Source: Scolanthus callimorphus
Lineage: Eukaryota > Cnidaria > Anthozoa > Actiniaria > Edwardsiidae
NCBI GenBank assembly: GCA_033964015.1
Contig: CM066914.1
Span: 8,113,831-8,177,830 of the forward strand
Length of the DNA stretch: 64,000 nucleotides
Direction: 5' to 3'
Shown piece by piece: positions 10,520-22,500 of this stretch (positions within the stretch are counted from its first letter, which is position 1; every line of letters begins with the position of its first letter). The translations under genes were made by a program, and so were the position numbers. The notes below the pieces were generated by a model. That model did no database searches, was not told the DNA's origin, and worked only from the letters and a program-made list of their open reading frames with translations.

Positions 10520-13500
10520 GTAATGAGTAGACCTGTCGGCCTTTTATCGGAATGACAGCACTTATTATATGAGTAGGCCTTCTTATATTTGTGCTGATTC
10601 AGCAAAAGATCACCAAAAGCTATTGCCTCGTATTTGAGGTTAGTGATAAAAGGGCTACATTGAACCCCCGGGAGGGGGGGAGGGGGGGGGGGGGTACTCC
10701 ACTAATGTTTGGGGAGGGGTGCGCCGCCAAGGTTTTCAAAACCTGACCCTATCAGATACCCAAAATCCTTGTTTTTGATACCCTACCGTAGACCTAAGGT
10801 AAAAATTGTATACCCTACCGCAGACCTGAATTTAGTCACCAGGGTGGCCTAATTGGTCGCTATTAAAGCGGTATTTTGATAATCATGAAAAGGTTTCAAA
10901 ATAAACCACCTTTCCACTAATTGCGGCACAACTTTGATCGAAATTTGTTTGCACTTGGGTAGCCATACTGAAATGCATACCCTATCAGCGACCAAATAAG
11001 AAAAAACGATACCCTACCGTAGACCTAAGGAGCCCAAAAACCATACCCTATAGGGCGGCGCATACCTGTAGATAGATAGATAGATAGATATATAGTTTAT
11101 TAGCATCTTATACACACAAGTACATGGCTGTCACGCTAACAAACATTAATAAAAATACAAAAACAAGTAATGCAAGAGTCCAGCTAGTTTTAGATTACCC
11201 ACCCCTAGCTAAAAAACAGTCATATATATATTTAGCGACCTCCCTCTGCGCTGTTATAGGAGGATTTATTAGATTCTGAAAAAGGAGGCTTTCATCAATA
11301 TATCTTTTATCTTTCATGACCTTTTTAACTTTTAAAACCTCAAGCACTCGTTTTCTTGCCATCTCATGTCGCTTACATTTAATCAGGAAGTGGAACTCGT
11401 CTTCGACCTCCCCTGAATTACACTGAGAACAAATTCTGTCCTCAGGCTTTCTATAGGGCCTCTGGTAGCGCCCAGTCTCGATTTCAAGTTTATGACTACT
11501 AATCCTTAGGCGGGTGAGGGCTTTTCGGTGGTTGAGGTTGTGAATGTTAGAAAGGTATGTCTCAAAATCATATGTCGTTTTGAAAGTTCTATAGGTTCTA
11601 AGTTTGTTTTTTGACCGGGCTTTTTGGAGTCATTGAATATTTCGCCCAACCAACATTGAAATTCGATGTCTTGCAGCCTTTGCTTAAAAAGCACTTTATC
11701 CTGCTGCAAGGCATCGTTTTGCAAAATGTTGGTGAGGGTTTCGCCCAACCCACACGAAGCGACAATTGCTTGTAATTTTTTTAGCCAATGAGACTTATAA
11801 TTATTGTCTTTAAGGTCGAGAAAAGTATCGTAGGATAAAAATCCCCTCTCTTCGATTAGTTTGAAAAGAAAGTTGAGGGCTCTGCATTTGGCATTTATGG
11901 AGAGAGGGTATCTTCCCAGCTCCCCAAGGCAAGCACTGTTTACAGCGGTTTTTGTTACGCCAAGCAGAAGTTTACAAAACAGCACATGCACTGCCTCAAC
12001 AGGGTCGCGCCCTTTCTGATCCTTCTCAACTCCCCAAACTTCGCTAGCATACAAAAGTATTGGCTTAACTAGAGTATCAAAAAGCCGCATAGTCAGTTTA
12101 ACGTCAGTTAAAAAGTTTTTACCCATTGCTTTCTTAAGTTTGTAGAGGGCTTTGAGTGCTATCTTTTTCAACTCATTCCTAGCCAAGCTAAAGGAACCTG
12201 CTGCGCTGAAAGTAAGCCCCAGATATTTATAGGACTTCACATTTTCCAAAATATCGTCTTCATATTTAAAGGAGTGGCTTAAGATTTTGCCTACGTTATT
12301 AAAAATTAACACTTTCGTTTTTTCTAAATTAAGTTTCATACCATTCTCTGAAACGAAGCTATGTACTGCATCAAGTAAAGCTTGAAGCTGCTGGCTGCTC
12401 CTAGCCATAAGAACCAAGTCATCTGCATAGAGCAGGTGACTTGTTTTCAAGGAATTAATCTCCAGAGTTTCGTTACTTTCCTGAGTTAAATTGCATAGCT
12501 TTTCAGAGAGATCGCTGAGGTATAAATTGAAAAGTGTAGTTGAAAGGACGCATCCTTGCCTCACTCCTATGTTACAATGAAAGGACTCTGATATTTCCCC
12601 GTTGGCTTTGACAACTGCCAGGTCTTTGCTGTACATTGTTTTTAAAACAGCCAGAAAGTGTCCCGTGACACCTGTCTTTTTAACCTTGTCAAACAGCCTC
12701 TCTCTAGGGATTGTATCGAAGGCCTTTGAAAAATCAATAAAGCAAGTAAACAGTAAGTTATTCTTTTTTTGGGGCTTGCTTTTAACATACTTATCGATTA
12801 ATGCCTTAAGAACGAAAATATTATCAACGGTACCGTTCTTTTTGCGGAACCCACCCTGTTCTTTTCTTAGCAGCCCTTTGACTTCTAAATAGTAATATAG
12901 CCTCTCGTTTAAAATAGAAGTGAGGATTTTGCTGAGGCTTGGGAGCAAAGTAATCCCTCGGAAATTGTTGGGATCATCTGTTTTCCTTTTTTGAATATTG
13001 GAACAATTACTCCCATGCCCCAGACACTGGGCCATTGCCCATTGCGCAGAATAGCGTTAAAAATGTTGACTAGCGTGGGTAACAGTCTATCAGAGGCGAT
13101 AAGAAGAACCTCGTTAAGTATATTATAATACCCTGGAGCTTTCCCTTTTTTCAATCTCTTCAAAGCATTTTTGACCTCAGGCACGCTAAATTCATAGTCA
13201 AGTGGACCGACTTCGTTGTGGTAAGCCGTGCTTTCCTCGTGGACCGATAGCGCACTAGATTCAAATTGAAGATATTGACGTTGTGCCTTAAAGTAGCTGA
13301 AAAAGGCTTCGAGAATTACGTTGATATTCTTTTTCGCCGCACCGGTAAATGTGTGCGCTATTTTTCTCCAGGTTTCTTTGGCGTTTCTAAAATCAAGCTC
13401 ATTGATAGTTTTAGCTCTATGATTATACTTCTTTTTCCTGCACAGATATTTATAGCTTTTTTTCTGTTTATGCAGGGTGTTCTAAGGTGTGCGTCACCAG

Positions 13501-16500
13501 GGTTACGACTTATTTCTTTACCAAGTCTCCTTAAATTATGTTTGCTATTGCGACAGTCGCTATCAAACCAGTCGGGATAAGCTAGTCTATTAGTATTTTT
13601 GCCTCTGAATATTTCAGGCCTGCCTCAAGACTAAGGGCTGTCAATACGTTAGTAAGGTTTACAATCGATTTTCCTGTATACCATATATGAGGGAGTACCC
13701 CCCCCCCCCCCCCCCCCCCCCCGGGCATTGAACCTTATAAAAGTATTATCAGAATAATCCGAGTCACCAGCAAAGACACTGCAGTCAGCCAGATGTTTTG
13801 ATTTCTATTTAGGGGTGGCGATTACGCCGATCATTCGGCGCCATTCCTTATTTTGTATTTTCTTTTGACTCGCTTGAGAAGCTCTACTAGTTTCTTGTAT
13901 ATTCGTAAAGTTTGCATCGTGGTAGTCTCCTTTGCAGCCGTAGCTTAAACTGTTTAAGCTTCATCCACGCATTGAATTATATATCCACACGTGTATGCTA
14001 GGACATCACTGATACTCAAGGTGCTACAGTATTTTATGCGCCAGATGGGTATGACAGTGACAACTCTCAACCATGTTCTGTCTCATACGGTGATCGCATT
14101 GAGAGTACAGCCAGTATAGACTTCAGTCCCTATTTCCCATGCAATATTAGTGATGTGTTTTTAATTACTAACTCCGCTTGAGAGACACACAACCAAAGCT
14201 CGTGTCCAGGCGCACTCCGGCTACACAGTAATTAGCGCACAAGCGCGGTCAGCTGCCCCAAAGCACTATCAGAAATACTATCAGAAATATTTATTTCTGA
14301 TATCTTTTCGATGTATAAATTATTCGGATAAAAGACAATGTGTTCGTTGCAGTTGCAAGGCGCACCCCGGTCTACACAATTAGCGCACAAGCACACAGGT
14401 GTCTCGCGCAGCTGCCCCAAGGCACTGAACTCTTTAATTGTTTATTTCTGATATCTTTTCGAAGTGTAAATTCTTTGGGTTTGGAAAATAGACTTGGTAG
14501 TCTATAAATGCGTTCCTTGCAGTTACAGGCTGTTCGTTCAAAACTGATCGGCGTACCAGTGACTAAGACAACTAAGAACCGGTTGCTCCGGGTTGGCCAA
14601 AGAAACAATTTAACAGTAGGGATTCTCGCAGGTGAATTTATGCAAATTTAACCCGTTGTTTTCTTGACGATCTCCAAACAAAGGATTTTTAACATTTTGT
14701 AAAAAGATACAATTTTGTATATTTTCTGGGCATGCAGTGTGAATATCGTGAAACAGATTCGCTGTTCTCGGATTCGGGTGCGGGAATGTTTCCCCTCGAG
14801 TTACAAGAACTGGACGATGAGCTGGAAAGTAGCTACAAAACGGATCAAGATGATGAAACTTGTAAGTTTGATTTAAACTCGGCCGATTTAGAGATAACTA
14901 TTGAAGCTTTATTATTGCAATGAAATTGTATTTTGTCCATGAATTTGCCGGGCATAGCAATAACGCTGTACGATCTGTGCTAGTTAAATAAAGTTTCCAT
15001 TGCTTTCTTTATTCAAAACAGTGAGTCGTCACGTGCTTGTATAATATCTTGTAGACTGCATATGTGTGTTTATATTATGGTTCGATCGGTCACTTGAAAT
15101 TGAGACACTTTATGAAGCGTAGTGCCATCACATACGTAATCATTTTCAGCGTTAGTATTAGAAGAATTCAGAATTATATATCGTAAACCCTTTTTTTAAT
15201 GACCATTGGTGATTATGTAACCTGAAGAAGATCGGTAATGGCCGATTGAAATATCGTTATTAAATAATCATCGTTTAAGCTGTTCGTCGACCTTTCATTA
15301 TATATATAGAACTAGCGCAGCATAGTCCATAGTCAGATCACGGCCTCGTTCTTAGGGTGACGTAGCTGTTTACACTGTAATCCGGAAAGAAACACGTCCA
15401 CACTACTAGTTTCGAAAACCTCCGCCGTTTTCGCTGAGTTATATAGCGCGGACTGAACCGGTCCCAGTTTTGCCTTGGCGAAAGCCTCCATGCCCTGAGT
15501 GACAAAAAAGAAAATGATATTCGTGAGTACTCTGTGAAGTGTGCGGTGATTGGACTAAAATATATTTCAAATCTAATAAAGGCTGCTTCATTTACATAAT
15601 AATAATAATAATAACTTTATTTAAACACGATTAGATTAGAAGCGCATAAATTAAAATAATTTAATAAAATCGTATAAAAGCGACATAAGGGACGCGCGAT
15701 TTCTTCGAGGAGAGGAGAACTGCTTTACACAGGCTACTCTCCTGAAGTAGCATGATAGGACATTTTTATTTCATTTTATTCTTTTTCCCGCCTATCGGAG
15801 TTCCGCCTCGAATGCACGCCTATACTTATCTCAGTAAGTGAAGAGTTATTTTAAGTTGTCGCGTGACTAATTGTTATTTGTAAATTGTCATTAATTGTGA
15901 CGTAATTGATTTGTGCAGCGGACCAAAACGGACCCCAAGACGACTCCAAGACTACACCGGACTCGTCGAAGGGAAAAATGGACTCAGAAACACGACCTAA
16001 AGCCACCCTGATTCACAACGAAGTCGTTCCTGAATTTGAGAAAGTGAATAATGTTGTTAATCCAGCGGACAATGAGATATTACAGCCCGTTAAAGGCGTT
16101 ACACTAGAATGGAGGGCAATCAACGTGTTTGTGTCTTTACCAAGAAGGTCAATTTGTAAACGGTTGTGCTGCGGGTCGCGCGAAACAGACGAACCGCAGA
16201 TAAAACAAGTACTATTTGATGGTAGGCAAAGTTTCATCCATACAGTAGTTAGTGCCTGTGTGCAAGTCTTTATAAGTTATTCCCAGGGGTACAAGTTTGG
16301 AATGAACGTGGATGATCTTATCTTTGACCCCTAAATGTTCACATGAATTATTATATGAGTATATGCTACTTATTGAGTAACCCAATCTTTGGAATTGCTC
16401 TCTTTCTTATTTTAATTTCTATTCTTTGTAACAAGTATCAAGCTTTTTTTTCGGTTAGATGGCCTGGCAGATTTTTTGCTAGATCAATTTTCCTAGAAAT

Positions 16501-19500
16501 ATTTGTTTTGCTTTTGAACCCCATCACTTTCCAAATGGTCCATCCCTTTGTGGGCTGGAGTAGCAGTCTATATATTTATGGGGATGTTGTTTTGTCTGGT
16601 ACAGCTTTATTCTGTCAGAGAATGAAAACTGATATTTGCTTAAAATCGCTTGTTAATGGTACATGATTTCTATTTTATTAAAAACAGTAAATGGCAAGGT
16701 GGAACCAGGATCATTACTCGCAGTTATGGGGGCAAGGTACAATATTGTAGATATCTATTATATCATGGGCAGTGCATCAGATTTTGAAGCAAGAGGGGTC
16801 ATTAGAAACAATGTATGGCAACGTTGGGGTTTTTCCATACAAACATAAAGAATTGATATCAATGTGTGTTTCCAAAAAATATCCATACCCCCCCACGGAA
16901 GGGTATTGAGAAATGACCCCCCCACCCCTCTGGAATTTCCGAAGAAAAATACAGTATTTGTATGGAAAATATCAGGTAAATTGACCCCCCCACCTCTCTG
17001 GAATTTCCAATCCCTTCCGTAGGGGGGTATGGATATTTTTGGGAAACACACAATGGCAAGTTTTGTCAGGTTGATTGATGCTCACCACAAAGGGACCCTT
17101 CCCCCCTCCCCATCAACCACCCTCCTAGAATTAAGCTTTGCAGGCATTAAAGTGTAGTTTTAGGTAACAAAAATAAGAGATTATTTATCGGAAGATTCAA
17201 CGGCAGCGCTGATACATGCATTTGTTACATGTAAGTTAGATAATGGGAATGCACTTTTATATGGCCTCCCTAAGTATCTTATTCAGAGGTTGCAGTCAGT
17301 ACAGAATTGTGCTGTCCGGCTTGTTACACGTGACTCTAAATTTGCACATGTTACGCCAGTACTGAGGGAGATCCACTGGTTACCAGTTTTTAAATCTCTT
17401 AATAATTTAGCACCTTTATATATTAGCAATTTATTACATCACTATAGTCCAGGTCGTAGTCTTCGCTCAGCAAATCAATGTCTCCTTGTCGTCCCTGGGT
17501 CTAATCAAAAGACTTATGGTGACAGGGCATTCTCAGTGATAGCCCCTAAGCTATGGAATGCCCTGCCCATTGACATAAGGAGAAGCAGTTCTCTTTTAAT
17601 TTTAAAACGGGGGGGGGGGGGGGGGGCAAGCCTTGGTCATCCTTTGTTTTTGCTGGGGGGAGCAAGGTTTTTTTCCACATGTTGACACTACAAATTCTAC
17701 TCCACTGAGGGGAGGCAATTGCCCTCTCTGCCTCCCCTAGCTACAGCACTGCTAGTAAGCTTCTTCTCCATTACTCTTAGTGGTGCAGGCAAGTCTACCC
17801 TGATGAATGTACTGGCGTATCGTAATATTGCAAGTATACAAGTTACTGGCACTGTTACAGTTAACAGACAGAATATTGGGCTTGGCATCAACTCTTTGTC
17901 AGCTTATGTCCAGCAGGAGGATCTTTTTATCGGCACTCTTACTGTCAAAGAGCATCTCACTTTTCAGGTACTAAACTTTGCCGCAAGCCTCAATTAAAAA
18001 TTAGCCAATCAGCAAGGACCCTTCAAATGGTAATTAACTAGGGAGCTCTGGGTAAGAGAATGACCACATTAAGTAGTCCCACAAAAATTGACCTCTCCAC
18101 CCCCCAGACTCCACCAGGAAATTTGATTTGTCCCTACCCACCCTGGAATTCCAATTAATTTTTGCATACCCCTGAGGGGCGTATCCAGGGGTTTTCCAGG
18201 TACTCTAGAACCCCTCCCTCACATTAAAGAGTCCCCTTCTGCCTCCTATTTTTTAGTGATTTTATCTAAAAACCAACCAACCAAGGCGTCTTCTGTTTGC
18301 ATAGTGTAAAACGCCCACAACTTTACCGCACTGGCTATTCAAATGAATGTTAAGTACTAACTTCACTTTGTCTAGTATTTGAGAGCAACCTTTTTTCATT
18401 TTGAACCCAATTTGGAACCCCTCTTAGAAATCTTGACTATGCCCCTGGCATGACCACCCTTGAATTCATGTTATTCATAATAATTATTAGAGGTTAGGGA
18501 TGTGAAGACCATGTTAGATTGCATTAAAGTATAAAAGACTTAATGTGCACCTGAATTCTTGGCTGGCCTGGTGGATAGGTGAAGTGGAAAACCAACCGCT
18601 CACTTTCTTTCTTTCAACTACGACTGAGTTTGACTTTAAAACCATTTCTGTCCTTGTAGGCTCTTTTGAGAATGGAGAAGCATTTTACCAAGAAACAAAG
18701 AATGGACAGGGTAGAGGACGTTCTGAATGAGGTTTGTGAATGTCCTAGATTCCAGATGAAATGATGCTAAGAAAGTGAAATCCCCAACACGGAAGGAATT
18801 TATTAATTCCCCACCCACCCTTCCCGTGGCGCGGGTATGGATCGAAGTGCGTGCTTTACTTGTTTATCAATGTTCTCTTATTTTGTCTGTAGCTAGGCCT
18901 AACCAAGTGTGCTGACACAATCATTGGAGTTCCCGGGCGAGTGCGTGGAATCTCGGGCGGGGAAAAGAAACGGCTCTCATTTGCTTCCGAGGTAAGTCCT
19001 CATGTATCTACCGAGACCCCTCAGAAAATGCGCTCACTCCCAGGAGGACCTGGCGGCAGAAGTCGCGACAGATGCACTAGGAGAGACAGCGCAAGAAGCT
19101 GAATAACGAATAAATGTTTAGGCATATATATCGTTAGAATTCTGCCATCAACGGTGAACCAAACCGAGTAAAAAGCGGATATATTGAGGCACTATGTACG
19201 AGCTTCGTACTGCTGCCACTCCCACAAACGAGCCCTTGTACATCATTTGCTCACGTGAATGGAAATTCCCACCAAAATAAAGGCGAAACGCGAACGAGTT
19301 GTAGGTGGAGTCGAAGATGTTGTGGTTCTAGTAGCGGCATGAATTTTCAAACGCTATGAAGCGGTGCAGTGAATTTTCAAGCCAGCGTAGAAAGTCTAGT
19401 TTGAATTTTGCTCACGTTTTTTGAAATCTTTTTTTTTTCACAAGATTCTTACCGACCCGTCAATCCTGTTTGCGGACGAGCCGACTTCAGGTTTAGATCA

Positions 19501-22500
19501 TTTATGGCACAAAGTGTGGTCTCGACGCTTCAAAAACTTGCCCTGCAAGGAAGAACCATCATTTGCACCATTCATCAACCATCTTCTGAAGTCTACGCCA
19601 TGTTCTCAAGGTCAGTGAATGAAGAAAGATAGATAGATAGATAGTTTATTTTCCATAAGAGTTGCAGCCCAAAGGCTGAAATATACTTATAAATTACAAT
19701 CATAATAATAATAAATATAAATGTACTATAAAATTGGTATATAACTATTGATACTGAAAATACTATTCTAAAAACTATATGATTATTATAAAGCGACTAA
19801 CTATTTACATGAGAAGTTGTATTGAAATTCATAAAACTGGAAAGACATCTTTTAGTTTTACAATTTTGACTTACAAATGTGCGCTTGGTTCTTAAATTAT
19901 AATTTACATTGCGCTTCTGTGGAAGCAAGCCGTGAAGCTTATGGGAACTATCGCTGATAACATCATTAAACAACCGCTGTGTTAGAGTTCTACGTCGTTC
20001 AAATAATGTTGTCAAACCAGCTTTCTCTAGAGTTTCTATATAACTAAGTCCGGGTCCAAAAATGATCCCCATAGCTCGCTTCTGCAGTCTCTCGAGATCG
20101 TTGCTCAGAGAAAAAGAGTAAGGAACGTGTTTCTACCGTCGCACTATAGAATCAATACAGCGGCTTAGCTATCTTTGTGTTATTTACAATTTAAAAATTA
20201 CAACCTGGGACCTCGACCTGCTGGAACTGCGAGCCCATATCTCGTATCTATACTTTGGGCTAAAGATTCGTAAAACTCAATGCTTTTTCTCAAATTTGGG
20301 GTAGTCTGACCCTATAGTATTTATCACTTGTGTAGCGCCCGCTGAATTGGCAAATTAAAAATACGCAGAGTTTTCGTGATTTTTAGGAAAAATTGGAGAG
20401 TTGCTCACGGGCTGGATAGTGATATTATAGGGACCAAAAATTGCAAATTTCCATCAGCAAATACAGTAAATGTGTGAGAAAATCTCCGAAAAAGGGGGGA
20501 TTGGGGATCCGCCCTTGCCACACTATAGGGACCTCCGTGATGTCCGCGATGCAGCAAAACCAAATCTGAGCAAAAAGTGAAAATGTCGAACAAAGTCGTA
20601 GCAAGACCTCATGCCCTGCAAATGTGCAACATACAGAATAACCATGTTCAACTCTTAAGGGATATATACTGATGAAACCTGGTTCCTTTTTATTTTAGTA
20701 TACTCTTACTGGCTGAAGGCCGCACGGCGTATCTTGGATCATCAAAAGAAGCGGTTCCATATTTTGCGAAGTAAGTTTCTATGTCGCAGAACATAGTCTC
20801 TTAGGCAGGTTCACACACGAACACTTGCGCATACGCAAGCGCAAGGATATCAAACTCATACATTTCCCTTGTGTGGTTTACACTAGAACGCAAGCGCAAG
20901 AAAACCGAGACGTCTTGCCTTCCTTGCGCTTATGCTTGCGTCTAGTGTGAATCAAGCGAACCCAATCGCAAGCAAACTAGTCGATGTTGATTTTTGGCTT
21001 GCGTCGCCTTGATTTACTCTTGCGTTGAGCTTGCGTCCTGCACTTGCGTTCGTGTGGAAACCAAGCCGTAAAGAGCCCGAGTCAGCCCTTTGTTTTTGTT
21101 TTCATTCGATATTAGAAGTAGAATTGCGTGCAGAAATCTCGAAATAACAATCTACAAACTATGTCTCACTCGTCTGAGATCCGTCCGCATATCCAGCCTT
21201 GAAACGACTAAAAGTCACGCTGAGATAAAGCAAGTTTTGGCGTGCAGTTTGAGCAGAGAGGGCCAAATATCGAACGTTCATAGTCGAAACGTTTTTCATT
21301 TACAGGCTCAGTCACGAGTGTCCGCCCAACTTCAACCCGGCGGACTATTTCGTGAACACGTTAGCCATTATACCAGGCGACGAAGACAAGTGTCGGGGAC
21401 GCATCAAGGTAATGTAAGGCCCGTTTTAAACGTCGAACTTAATTCTGTCGCGCTAAATTGAATGGGTTTATTAGCCAGTAAAAACAAGTAATTTCGATAC
21501 GAGTGATTTTATGCGGTTAATATAGCCTGTCTGGCGAATGGAGAAGATCGCAGCCCTGATTTTAGAAGCGCTGGAAGGATTCAAAATTGCAATTTAGCAC
21601 GGCAGTAGCGCGGCTTTGGCACGGCAGATAGTGCCATTCCTAATGCAAATGAGCTCAAGACAATAGATCTAACTAACTAAACAATGGGAAATTGACATTT
21701 AGTGCGACAAGAATTAAGTTCGACGTCTAAAACTGGCCTGACAATTAGATGACGACGATGATGATAGCAATGATGATGATGATGGTGATGATCACTAACA
21801 ACATCAACAACGTCGCCGTCTTTCCTCTTCGTTCCCTCTTAGGAAATCTGTGATCACTATGCTGAAAAGGAAGCTCAGTATGACAGTAGCCAGGCCAGCA
21901 CCAGAAGGGTAAGGGACGCATCGTCACGACCGAAAAGCTCGACTAAAATCAAACATTTTCAGTAAATTGAAGAGTGCCGAAAATTATTTGTATTTTCCTT
22001 GACACTGCATTCTTATTGATTGCTCATTTCTATCAACCAATCATGTTTGAACTAAGTAGCTGTGAATTTAGTGATCACGTGCTCACCGCGTGATATTGAT
22101 TGTACTTGGCTTGGCTTTCAAAGAAACCAGTCACATGTTCAATGAGTGATAGTGTTTTTATTTTATTTATTTATTTATTAAAAAAAAAAAAAAAAAGTGA
22201 TAGTGTTTTTACTTGGCTTCTGATTGGCTGCTGGGGAAACCATTAAGCAGCAACTTGTAATTTCCCTCGTTTAAGATTTGCTAAAGTACATTTGGTCTAA
22301 AATCATTTGAAGCTTGCTCTTTGTTTCTGCAGGATTCATTTTCGGAAGATGTTGTGATTTCACGATCACCGTAAGTATTAGGATAGTGAAAATTATAGTA
22401 ACGTTCATTCTCGTTCCAAGACGAGCTAGCCACGTAGCTATTTGTACACAAGCACGTACGTGCGTTCCTCGTTTAAATCTGAAATAAGATAGTAATTGCG

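Noticed and set aside
12602..13580. Plus-strand open frames over the LINE
   Set aside because: They are antisense to the reverse transcriptase, which has all catalytic motifs on the minus strand.
16222..16666. Open frames after the ABCG exon as membrane protein
   Set aside because: Hydrophobic but AT-rich read-through of an intron; the donor at 16222 and the next exon at 16688 fit the P-loop perfectly.
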